A DNA stretch of 7,155 bases from Burkholderiaceae bacterium (GCA_023258775.1 JALQWJ010000073.1:1-7155), one strand, 5' to 3'. Shown: positions 1-6,829, counted from the stretch's first letter. The notes: generated by a model not told the origin, from the letters alone. Program-made: numbers and translations.

Positions 1-745
1 CGACAAGCTGCGGTTGCTGCTTTGCCACATGTTTGGGATGGAAACTCGACTTGGCATTGGCGATGCGGGCGCGGTAGGGATTAAACCAGGCATGAAACTC
101 GAGGCCATTTTTCTTGCAGCGCTGAATCCAGTAATGGAGTGGATCAAAACCGTCGGGAAGCTGTGCGCCTTGTTGTCCAACAAGAAACTCGCTGCTTGGC
201 TCCAGATCTGAAAGGTAGAGCGCATCTGCAGCGGGCCGCAACTGCACAATCAAGGCGTTTAAGCCGATGCGCTTTGCTTGTGTGCAAACATGGTCAATCT
301 CGGCTCGAAGCGCCTGGCTCGACAACCCTGGTCTGCTGGGCCAGTCGATGTTGTTAACGCTTGCAACCCATGCTGCGCGAAACTCTCGATGAACTTCGGG
401 TAGTGCCTTCAAGTCAATCGATATAAGACTTGAGGCCCTTTGCGGTTCGTTCACAAGAGGTTTGTCAGTCGTATCTTGAAGGCTCGATTCGGGTCGGGTC
501 TGTGCAATCGAGCTTTGCTTATTGGTATGTGCTCTGCCATTGACCGGAGATTTTTCTATCGATATAGATAACTTATCGTTATTGTTAGATTCAGATTGCG
601 GTACCGAGTTGAGTACTGATTCCGTGTTGAGTGAACGACCAAGGCCGCTGCAGCTGGTTAAGAGGCTGCTAATCCCAAGTGCCTGAGCACTTGATTTCAG
701 CACCTTGCGTCGGGCAAGCATCGCCTGAATCGGGTCCGACATCAT
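1..745 (-). CDS. GHL10-family glycosyl-hydrolase-like lipoprotein, partial (3' end outside window)
   Basis: This frame stays open for 248 codons from ATG at 745 to the left edge, so the C-terminal part of the gene is missing. Seen: a twin-arginine-like motif ARRKVLK (residues 11-17), a short hydrophobic stretch and a lipobox LTSC with Cys32, followed by Ser33. This suggests a Tat-exported lipoprotein, and Ser after the Cys fits outer-membrane sorting. Residues about 33-115 are a Ser/Asn/Thr-rich low-complexity linker. The catalytic domain begins near residue 119 with REFRAAWVASVNNIDWPS, then IGLNALIVQLRPAADALY (160-177) and GLEFHAWFNPYRA (214-226). These are hallmarks of the GHL10 (DUF187, COG1649) family, which includes E. 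coli DigH (YddW), a glycosidase for peptidoglycan strands lacking stem peptides. A second ATG follows directly at 742. The start abuts the amidase stop (TAA then ATG), so translational coupling is likely. Family assignment is firm; the exact substrate is inferred. Confidence 0.88.
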   Translation of the reverse strand, partial: MMSDPIQAMLARRKVLKSSAQALGISSLLTSCSGLGRSLNTESVLNSVPQSESNNNDKLSISIEKSPVNGRAHTNKQSSIAQTRPESSLQDTTDKPLVNEPQRASSLISIDLKALPEVHREFRAAWVASVNNIDWPSRPGLSSQALRAEIDHVCTQAKRIGLNALIVQLRPAADALYLSDLEPSSEFLVGQQGAQLPDGFDPLHYWIQRCKKNGLEFHAWFNPYRARIANAKSSFHPKHVAKQQPQLV

Positions 746-1498
746 TTAGCTCGCTTGATTGAGCACTGCGAGCAGTGCGGCGGTTTGCGCATCAACGAAA
801 CCATCATAGCAACTTGGTCGATAGCGCATTTGAAATGCAGCGATCACGCGTTGCGTAGTTTCGTTACGCTGGCCGTCTTGTGCGACCTGATAGCCCAAGC
901 GTGCAAGCATCTCTTGAACCCATTTCATGGGGGGCAGTTTGTCTGCAAATGTCTGCCTGTGTCGAGCAAGCTGAGCATCGTCGGGCCATCGTATCAAACC
1001 CTCTTTGGCTAGCCTTAGCCAGGGAAACAAAGGACCTGGATCGACTTTCCGCTGAGGCGCGATATCGCTATGGCCAAGGACCCGATCGGGTCGTATCTGA
1101 TGACGGTTGACGATGTCGCGGACCAAGGGAATCAAGACCTCAATTTGTTGTTCACGATAGGGTAGGAACTGAAGCGCTCCGTCAGCTTGTTTGGTGAACC
1201 CTGGATGAACAATTTCAATACCGATCGACGACGAGTTCAAATTACTATGGCCATCCCAGTAACTTAAACCTGCGTGAAAAGCGCGCATGTTCTCGTCAAC
1301 AAGCCGCAAGATCCTCGGCTCATGCTCATCGGTAAGCAAATAATGCGAGGATACTTTACCGCGAGTAAGAACTTCAATCGATTGTTCTAAATTAAGTTCT
1401 GTGTAGTGAATGATCAAAAAAAGAATACGACTATCATAACTTGCCGCGCGGTAGGATTCAGCATCAATGGTAATCGCTTGGGCAGTTTGTTTGGCCAT
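746..1498 (-). CDS. amiD: AmiD-type N-acetylmuramoyl-L-alanine amidase (Amidase_2 plus peptidoglycan-binding domain)
   Basis: A zinc amidase that cleaves the bond between N-acetylmuramic acid and the L-Ala of the stem peptide. The 250 residues match the E. coli AmiD layout. The N-terminal Amidase_2 domain (about 10-165) has LIIHYTE with His31, KVSSHYL (48-54), FHAGLSYW (74-81), SIGIEI with Glu95, and VLGHSDIAPQRKVDPGP with His143 and Asp153. His31, His143 and Asp153 are the expected zinc ligands and Glu95 the expected catalytic acid. A linker follows, then a C-terminal PG_binding_1-like domain (about 190-248) containing MLARLGY and VIAAFQMRYRP. The ATG at 1498 is the only start available: an in-frame TGA lies nine codons upstream. 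There is no signal peptide or lipobox, unlike E. coli AmiD, so cell location is unclear. The ribosome site is weak (TGGAT near 1509). It lies 59 bases after the aminotransferase gene and directly before the GHL10 lipoprotein gene. Confidence 0.93.
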   Translation of the reverse strand: MAKQTAQAITIDAESYRAASYDSRILFLIIHYTELNLEQSIEVLTRGKVSSHYLLTDEHEPRILRLVDENMRAFHAGLSYWDGHSNLNSSSIGIEIVHPGFTKQADGALQFLPYREQQIEVLIPLVRDIVNRHQIRPDRVLGHSDIAPQRKVDPGPLFPWLRLAKEGLIRWPDDAQLARHRQTFADKLPPMKWVQEMLARLGYQVAQDGQRNETTQRVIAAFQMRYRPSCYDGFVDAQTAALLAVLNQAS

Positions 1499-1557
1499 TC
1501 TTGCAATCCAGTTCGCCGCTATGGGTCAGCCGAACGAATCATTTAGCCCTGCAAGCC

Positions 1558-2763
1558 CTAGCTTTCTGAAGCTGTGACCAGAAAATCAATCGCACTGGGC
1601 AAAGCATCTCGACCAATAGCTATACCCATACTCAACATAGCCGCCTCAATGCCGGCTAATGCGCCAAGAATGGTTGGTTCGTTCATATCGCCAAGGTGTC
1701 CAATACGAAAAACCTTGCCTGCCATCGGACCCAGACCGCCAGCCATTGCCACTTGAAACCTCTCACGAGCAACAGTGCGGATGACTTCTGGATCAAAACC
1801 TTGAACAGTGACGGCCGTTACAGAAACCGATCGCGCTGATGGCACTTGACAAAAGAAATCGATGGCACCTGCGCTTGACCATGCCTCGATCGCTTTAAAA
1901 ACAGCGCCGGCGAGTTTGCGGTGTCTCGTAAAAACATGTTCGAGTCCTTCTTGCTGCAACAATTCGAGCGCAGCTCGTAAACCCATTAACATTTGTAGCG
2001 GCGGGGTGCCGCAAAACTTCCGATAAGCATGACTGCCAGTACGCTTGGTCCAGTCCCAATAAAACTTCGGCGATGGATTATCAATCGAGGCCTGGTTTGC
2101 CTGCTCGTCAACCACAACAAAACCCATGCCGGGCGGCAGCATAAGCCCCTTTTGCGAGCCACCAACAACGAGATTAACACCCATGGCGTCCATTGCGAAA
2201 GGCGCTGCGGCAAGCGATGAAACCACATCGACGACATAAAGCGCAGGATGACCTGCTGCATCGATCGCGTGGCGGATTGCCTGTACATCGCTCGTAATGC
2301 CTGTTGAGGTATCGGTCTGCACCACAAAAACCGCTTTGATCTCACCGGTCTTGTCAGCGCGTAAAACATCCTCGACCTCATTCGCATCAATCGGAAAGCC
2401 TGGCTTCCAAGGCGTGCGAACGACCCTGCGGTCAAGCGCCTCGGTTTGAATCGCCCAGCCTTCAGAAAAATGTCCTGTCGAAGGAATCAAGGCTGCATCA
2501 CCCTCAGCGAGCACATTGGCGATGGCAACTTCCCAGGCTCCATGGCCATTGGCTGAATACAGATAGACCTCGCCGTTTCGGGTGCCAACCACTGATTGCA
2601 TCCCGGCTTCGCAAGCCTTAATTAGGTCGTCAAGTCGCGGGTCAGCCAGATCGATAGATTGTCGATGCATGGCGTCGAGTACTTCATCGGGAATTCGCGT
2701 GGGGCCTGGTGCATGAAGAAAGCGAGCGCCGGGGATTCTCTTCGAGTGCTGTTGCATAGACAA
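1558..2763 (-). CDS. Class V PLP aminotransferase, serine/alanine-glyoxylate aminotransferase family
   Basis: A cytoplasmic fold-type I PLP enzyme expected to move an amino group between an amino acid (Ser, Ala or Asp in known relatives) and a 2-oxo acid such as glyoxylate. Of about 400 residues, the normal family length, these stand out: HAPGPTRIP (17-25), SANGHGAWE (70-78) for phosphate binding, DTSTGITSD (151-159), VVDVVSS with Asp179 facing the pyridine nitrogen, GGSQKGLMLPPGMGF with the PLP lysine Lys205, and KVFRIGHLGDMNE with Arg353, the expected substrate-carboxylate arginine. The overall pattern is closest to methylotroph serine-glyoxylate aminotransferase (SgaA); BhcA, aspartate-glyoxylate aminotransferase, is another close relative, so the donor cannot be settled by eye. 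The longest frame starts at TTG (2763); an ATG two codons later (2757) gives 399 residues. AAAGAA lies just upstream of the TTG, which favours it slightly. Only 14 bases separate it from dctM, so it is probably the last gene of the transporter operon. Confidence 0.92.
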   Translation of the reverse strand: MSMQQHSKRIPGARFLHAPGPTRIPDEVLDAMHRQSIDLADPRLDDLIKACEAGMQSVVGTRNGEVYLYSANGHGAWEVAIANVLAEGDAALIPSTGHFSEGWAIQTEALDRRVVRTPWKPGFPIDANEVEDVLRADKTGEIKAVFVVQTDTSTGITSDVQAIRHAIDAAGHPALYVVDVVSSLAAAPFAMDAMGVNLVVGGSQKGLMLPPGMGFVVVDEQANQASIDNPSPKFYWDWTKRTGSHAYRKFCGTPPLQMLMGLRAALELLQQEGLEHVFTRHRKLAGAVFKAIEAWSSAGAIDFFCQVPSARSVSVTAVTVQGFDPEVIRTVARERFQVAMAGGLGPMAGKVFRIGHLGDMNEPTILGALAGIEAAMLSMGIAIGRDALPSAIDFLVTASES

Positions 2764-2777
2764 TATCGTTCTTTAAG

Positions 2778-4919
2778 TTACTTATAAATCACTTCGGGAA
2801 GCCAAAGGCCGATTTCGGGGAACATATAAAGCAATGCGAGCGCTACGACCTGTATCGCCATGAAGGGCATCATGCCTGCGAAGATTTGATTCAGGGTCAC
2901 TTGAGGCGGCGCTACGCCCTTGAGATAAAAGGCGGCCATGGCAACTGGTGGAGACAGAAAAGCGGTTTGTAAATTCAGTGCAACCAAAAGACCAAAGAAC
3001 AATGGGTCAACCCCAAATTTTGGTAAAAGTGGAATGAAAATTGGCATGAAAATAACAATAATTTCAGTCCATTCAAGCGGCCATCCAAGCAAGAAAATAA
3101 TCACTTGGGACAAAAGTAGAAACTGGATTTTTGATAAACCAAGCGATAGTACCCAACGCTCAATCAACTCCTGGCCTCCCAAGAGCGCGAAGGCTGCGGA
3201 GAAAATGGATGATCCAACGAAAAGCCAGCAGACCATCGCGCTGGTCTTGGCGGTCAAAAACACCGATTCCTTGACTACCGTCATGTTGAGTTGTTTGTAG
3301 GCAAAGGCAAGAAGAAAACCGCCTAGTGAACCAACGGCTGCAGCTTCGGTGGGTGTTGCCAGGCCAAACACAATCGTTCCTAAAACTGAAAGTATCAAAA
3401 AGGCGAGCGGAAAAAACGAAGCCAGCAACATCTTGAAAACTTCAAGGCGCACCATGGTCAAACGCCAATAAAGCAGCCCCACTAACGCAAGCATGATGCC
3501 AGCGGTGATCTTGTACCAAGTCGGCAAGGCTGTGTCAGCTGACTTGCCTTCTTGATCGGAGATCTTGACTGAATTAGCCTCGCTTAAGCCCGTGCTGCTG
3601 GCGCTGCCCACGGGTGCTTGGGCTGAAGCGGCAGAAGCATTCGATGAGGGGGGTTCGGCGAGCCCTGTTGAGCTGCTTGCCGGTGGCTCAGCAAGACCTG
3701 TGGAACTTGTGCTTGAAGGAGGTTCAGCAAGACCTGTGGAACTCGTGCTTGAAGGAGGTTCAGCAAGGCCAGTTGAACTTGTGCCTGAAGGAGGTTCTGC
3801 CAACCCAGTTGACGAGCTGCTTGAAGCTGGCTCTGACAGCCCTGTTGAACTGCTTGTCGGTGGCTCAGCAAGACCCGTGGAACTCGTGCTTGAAGGTGGT
3901 TCAGCAAGCGTACTGCCCGACTGCGTCGATTCCGCAGCGATTGTTGTTGGAGCACTTTCGCCCGGTTCGGCTGAAGGCGAGGCAGCAAGATAGAGTAATC
4001 CCAGAAAACCGAGGCAAAAAATGCCTGGTATCAAAAGTATCAGGAACTCTTTGAGAAGGGCTTGCATTGGCACATCAATATTGCTTGATCCCTTAAGCCC
4101 CTTCAAAAATGACGTCAGGGCGTGGGTGCCAAACTTATCGCGCAGCAGTTGCAGGATCGGGGGTAGGTCGACCCGTCGCTCTTCTTCGCTTAAGGGCGGC
4201 ATAAGCGCAGGTTTGATCTTGGCAAGCACAATGACATAAACGATGTAAAGGCCAGCTAGCATGATCCCAGGGAAAAAGGCACCTGCGTAGAGCTTGACCA
4301 CTGAAACCCCAGCAGTTGCGCCGTAAACGATGAGCATGACCGAAGGGGGTATCAGAATGCCCAAGCAACCACCAGCGGTAATTGCGCCAGCGCTTACTCG
4401 AACGTCATAGCCCGAGCGCATCATCGCGGGCAGTGCAAGTAATCCCATTAAAGTCACAACTGCGCCGACAATGCCTGTTGCCGTGGCGAACACCGCACAG
4501 GTAAATAATGTGGCGACTGCAAGCGATCCCGGAACCCGGACCAGCGCCAGTTGTAGCGACTTGAAAAGTTTTGCAATGAGGTTGGCGCGTTCAACCAGAT
4601 AACCCATAAAAACGAAAAGCGGTATTGAAATGAGAACGTCGTTGCTCATTACCGCGTAGGTTCGCTGCACCATCAGATCGAGTGTGAGTCCAACAGCTTT
4701 AGACGGATCTCGGGACCAGTAAGCAAACAGCGCGAAAATCATGCCCATTCCCATCAGGGTGAAGGCGGTTGGAAAACCCAACATGATTGCCACGACAACC
4801 AGGGCAAGCATGAGTAATCCCAAATGACCCGTACTCAAATTACCCCAGGGCATCAGGACAACTAATGAAAGTACGATGAGCCCCATCAGACTGAGGCCAA
4901 ACCAAAGCTCTTTGCGCAT
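2778..4919 (-). CDS. dctM: TRAP transporter large membrane subunit (DctM) with a long repeat-bearing insertion
   Basis: The inner-membrane transport subunit of a TRAP carrier, which takes solute from the DctP binding protein and couples uptake to an ion gradient. DctM hallmarks are seen: FATATGIVGAVVTLMG (about 145-160), GGCLGILIPPSVMLIVYG (about 183-200), LATPTEAAAVGSLGG (about 520-534) and TAFLSPPVAMAAFYLKG near the C-terminus. At 713 residues it is far longer than the usual 425-460. The excess sits in the middle, about residues 240-490, where the family has a short loop. It holds a basic amphipathic stretch (RDKFG, FLKGLKG), an added hydrophobic segment (about 290-312), a Ser/Pro/Glu/Gly segment from 314 with tandem repeats at about 338-423, and a second added hydrophobic segment (about 469-490). 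By the positive-inside rule the repeat would face the periplasm. ATG at 4919 follows the dctQ stop by one base (TGA C ATG), so the two are translationally coupled. Both ends of the protein are normal, so this is an insertion and not a frameshift or broken gene. Confidence 0.93.
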   Translation of the reverse strand: MRKELWFGLSLMGLIVLSLVVLMPWGNLSTGHLGLLMLALVVVAIMLGFPTAFTLMGMGMIFALFAYWSRDPSKAVGLTLDLMVQRTYAVMSNDVLISIPLFVFMGYLVERANLIAKLFKSLQLALVRVPGSLAVATLFTCAVFATATGIVGAVVTLMGLLALPAMMRSGYDVRVSAGAITAGGCLGILIPPSVMLIVYGATAGVSVVKLYAGAFFPGIMLAGLYIVYVIVLAKIKPALMPPLSEEERRVDLPPILQLLRDKFGTHALTSFLKGLKGSSNIDVPMQALLKEFLILLIPGIFCLGFLGLLYLAASPSAEPGESAPTTIAAESTQSGSTLAEPPSSTSSTGLAEPPTSSSTGLSEPASSSSSTGLAEPPSGTSSTGLAEPPSSTSSTGLAEPPSSTSSTGLAEPPASSSTGLAEPPSSNASAASAQAPVGSASSTGLSEANSVKISDQEGKSADTALPTWYKITAGIMLALVGLLYWRLTMVRLEVFKMLLASFFPLAFLILSVLGTIVFGLATPTEAAAVGSLGGFLLAFAYKQLNMTVVKESVFLTAKTSAMVCWLFVGSSIFSAAFALLGGQELIERWVLSLGLSKIQFLLLSQVIIFLLGWPLEWTEIIVIFMPIFIPLLPKFGVDPLFFGLLVALNLQTAFLSPPVAMAAFYLKGVAPPQVTLNQIFAGMMPFMAIQVVALALLYMFPEIGLWLPEVIYK
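3652..3909 (-). repeat. In-frame tandem repeat (33/36-base units) inside dctM
   Basis: Seven complete units and one partial lie head to tail: 3652-3684 (33 bases), 3685-3720, 3721-3756, 3757-3792, 3793-3828 (36 each), 3829-3861 (33), 3862-3897 (36), then the first dozen bases of another at 3898. On the plus strand a unit begins GGTTCAGCAAGACCTGTGGA; read in dctM each codes for a version of SSTGLAEPPSST. The two 33-base units resemble each other, and each is followed by a near-identical 36-base unit. This makes a 69-base block at 3652-3720 echoed at 3829-3897. All unit lengths are multiples of three, so gain or loss of a unit keeps the reading frame. Degraded copies flank the array in the protein (STLAEPPSSTS before it, ASSTGLSEANS after it). 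Confidence 0.95.
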
Positions 4920-4920
4920 G

Positions 4921-5490
4921 TCAGTCTGCCTTTACCATCGATTTAAGCTTTTCAACATCAACTTCTTCGACATCTTCTTCGCGCGAGGGCCAGTCACCCT
5001 GTTGAATACAAATCAGACAACGCAGGATTTCAACAAAACCCTGGAGTAAAAGCACCGCACCAGCAAGCGGAATCATTGCCTTAAAGGGGTAAAGCGGTGG
5101 TCCATCGGCGGTGATCGAAGAATGTTCTCGGATGGCCCAGGATTCCCCAGCATAGGTATAACCTGCCCAAACAATGGCCACTACACCTGGTATAAAAAAT
5201 AAAATGTAGAGCACCAAGTCAAGGCTTGCCTGTGTTCTGGCTTGCAAAAACCCATACAAAATATCGCCCCGCACATGACCATTTTTCGACAAGGTATAAG
5301 CCCCAGCCATCATGAACAAAGTGCCGTACATCATGATTTGGACATCAAATGCCCAGGGGTGAGGGCTGTTCAGAACATATCGTGCGAAAACCTCATAACA
5401 AATCAGTGCGGTCAGTGCGATGATTAGCCAGGCGAAAAGTTGCCCGACCCAGGTCGACACTTTGTCAACAAAAAGGAAGAGTTTTTGCAT
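4921..5490 (-). CDS. dctQ: TRAP transporter small membrane subunit (DctQ)
   Basis: The small inner-membrane partner of DctM, needed for TRAP transport. Its 189 residues are typical in length. Four hydrophobic segments are seen at about 15-37, 50-67, 92-112 and 136-161. Family signatures are present: CYEVFARYVLNSPHPWAFD (31-49), MMYGTLFMMAGAYTLSKNGHV (about 53-73) and RGDILYGFL, as in the FcbT2/TakQ group (COG4665). The C-terminus from about 168 is a charged cytoplasmic tail rich in Glu and Asp (REEDVEEVDVEKLK). The ATG at 5490 is preceded by AAGGA with seven to eight bases of spacing, a good ribosome site. The stop is one base from the dctM start. It lies 202 bases after dctP. Confidence 0.93.
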   Translation of the reverse strand: MQKLFLFVDKVSTWVGQLFAWLIIALTALICYEVFARYVLNSPHPWAFDVQIMMYGTLFMMAGAYTLSKNGHVRGDILYGFLQARTQASLDLVLYILFFIPGVVAIVWAGYTYAGESWAIREHSSITADGPPLYPFKAMIPLAGAVLLLQGFVEILRCLICIQQGDWPSREEDVEEVDVEKLKSMVKAD

Positions 5491-5692
5491 TTTTTTTCCT
5501 TGGGATCAGGTCGCATGAAGCGCTGCTGAGTCCTTGACTGAAACTTTGCCCCTGGCTTGCTGTGAGCGCGGGGCCTTGCTGCATCGGAGGGTTCTAGCGA
5601 GGAAGCAATTGATCGCTAAAGCCAGTGGCCAAGCGCTTTTTGCTCATGGCAAAAAGCTTTCTTAAACCCTCCGGGCTACTCATGACTTAGAT
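5491..5692 (-). other. dctP-dctQ intergenic region, possible RNA processing or attenuation spacer
   Basis: This 202-base gap inside the operon holds no convincing gene. It has a perfect 9-base inverted repeat (5635-5643 with 5649-5657, loop of five) and a weaker G+C-rich dyad, GCCCC (5548-5552) with GGGGC (5570-5574), which has three more pairs inside it. Neither is followed by a clear T-run on the minus strand, so they are not textbook terminators. Binding-protein genes often need more product than their membrane partners, and a stem-loop after the first gene is a known way to get this. That role here is inference. Confidence 0.4.
5635..5657 (-). other. Stem-loop (GCTTTTTGC / GCAAAAAGC) downstream of dctP
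   Basis: A perfect 9-base-pair inverted repeat with a 5-base loop, starting about 36 bases after the dctP stop. The stem is mostly A/T and no U-rich tail follows on the minus strand. It may protect the 3' end of dctP mRNA or cause partial termination; it could also be chance. Confidence 0.4.
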
Positions 5693-6823
5693 TTAGCCTT
5701 TTTTGGCGGGTGCTGGTTTGGCAAAGTAGTGATCAAAAGCCATGCGGCGGTTCACGTTTGTATCAAGATCCCAACGAACCACGCGTTCGGCAAAGGCACG
5801 TTGGGAGTCAACGATCTCTTTGAAGAGCGGATTTTCAGCCGATTTCTTCGCGACCACCTGATCATAGACCACCAGCTGTTGCTTGAGGATCGGGTCGGGT
5901 GTCTTGTAGAAGCGAACCGACTGCTTTTCGCGCATTTCGATATAGTCTTTTGAGTAGCGATCGCATGCTTTCCATGACATGTCCGCCGATGAAGCCTCCA
6001 CCGCGACGTCAATTACAGCACGCAGTTTTGCCGGTAGCGCATTGTATTTTTCCCGGTTAAAGAGAATCTCGAATTGTTCTGCATTCTGGTGGAAACTTTG
6101 AAGCATGCAAACTTTTGAAACGTCTGGGAATCCGAGTAGGCGATCTGAGCTGGCATTATTAAACTCAGCCGCATCGAGCAGGCCGCGGTCCATTGCTGGA
6201 ATGATTTCACCACCAGGTAAGGCATTAACGGCAGCGCCCATCGCGGTGAAGACGTCAATCGAAATACCAACCGTCCGAAATTTCAAGCCTTTGAGATCTT
6301 CAACCTTGGTCACAGGTTTTTTAAACCAGCCAAGCGGCTGGGTAGCCATTGGGCCATAAACATAAGACTGGACGTTAGCGCCGACTGCCTTATAAAGTTT
6401 CTCAAGCAGTTCTTTCCCGCCGCCGTATTTGTGCCAGGACAAAAGCATGTTCGCGTCCATACCAAACGCAGGGCCGGATCCCCATAGTGCAAGGGCTGCA
6501 TTTTTGCCATAGTGATACACCACCACACCGTGGCCTCCGTCAAGCGTTCCCTTTGAAACCGCATCAAGCAGACCAAATGCAGGAACGACTGCGCCCGCTG
6601 GCAATACTTCAATTTTGAGTTCGCCACCGGTCATGTCATTGACTTTTTTGGCAAAGTCATTGGCATACTCATGGAAGATGTCTTTGGCGGGCCAAGTGGA
6701 CTGAAAACGGAACGTTGTCGTGGCCTGAGACTTGGCGATCATCGGAAAGCCAAGTGAACCTATTGCAGCCGAACCTGCAGCGGCGCCGCCAAGAAACTTT
6801 CTGCGCATCGCGGTACTTGTCAT
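5693..6823 (-). CDS. dctP: TRAP transporter solute-binding protein (DctP, TakP/FcbT1 type), Tat-exported
   Basis: The periplasmic protein that captures the solute and delivers it to DctQM. Seen: a twin-arginine signal MRRKFLGG (6-13), a hydrophobic core to about residue 30, and a likely signal-peptidase site after SQA (34). The mature domain starts TTTFRFQSTWPAKD. Family features are LPAGAVVPAFGLLDAVSKGTLD (about 74-95), HYGKNAALALWGSGPAFGM (about 104-122), TQPLGWFKKPV (161-171) and LKGLKFRTVG with Arg183, the conserved carboxylate-binding arginine of TRAP receptors. Next come LPGGEIIPAMDRGLLDAAEF (202-221). The 376 residues match the COG4663 group, whose studied member TakP binds 2-oxo acids. 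The Trp and Tyr-rich motif usual after AE in that group are absent here (AEF, then CMLQSF), so the ligand may differ. ATG at 6823 has a strong AGAGGAG site six bases upstream. It is the promoter-proximal operon gene. Confidence 0.94.
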   Translation of the reverse strand: MTSTAMRRKFLGGAAAGSAAIGSLGFPMIAKSQATTTFRFQSTWPAKDIFHEYANDFAKKVNDMTGGELKIEVLPAGAVVPAFGLLDAVSKGTLDGGHGVVVYHYGKNAALALWGSGPAFGMDANMLLSWHKYGGGKELLEKLYKAVGANVQSYVYGPMATQPLGWFKKPVTKVEDLKGLKFRTVGISIDVFTAMGAAVNALPGGEIIPAMDRGLLDAAEFNNASSDRLLGFPDVSKVCMLQSFHQNAEQFEILFNREKYNALPAKLRAVIDVAVEASSADMSWKACDRYSKDYIEMREKQSVRFYKTPDPILKQQLVVYDQVVAKKSAENPLFKEIVDSQRAFAERVVRWDLDTNVNRRMAFDHYFAKPAPAKKG

Positions 6824-6829
6824 GAACTA

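Noticed and set aside
14..357. Plus-strand open frames at the left edge
   Set aside because: The minus strand here encodes clear GHL10 motifs in an uninterrupted frame, so these are shadows.
755..1110. Plus-strand open frames opposite the amidase gene
   Set aside because: They are antisense to a gene with complete catalytic motifs and show no domain or ribosome site.
1499..1557. Possible terminator between the aminotransferase and amidase genes
   Set aside because: GTTCG and CGAAC arms with inner GCT/AGC pairs can form a stem, but there is no T-run after it. Read-through from the transporter operon cannot be excluded.
3652..3909. Regular repeats considered as a CRISPR array
   Set aside because: The units are contiguous with no unique spacers, lie in frame within dctM, and no cas gene is present.
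3565..4054. Open frames on both strands across the repeat array, with repetitive Gly/Ser/Arg/Pro or Leu/Gln-rich translations
   Set aside because: Stop-free units whose lengths are multiples of three keep several frames open at once. Only the DctM frame continues into conserved membrane domains on both sides.
5594..5683. Minus-strand 29-codon frame (MSSPEGLRKLFAMSKKR...) between dctP and dctQ
   Set aside because: No proper ribosome site before the ATG, and it overlaps the stem-loop. Could be a small peptide but nothing supports it beyond being open.
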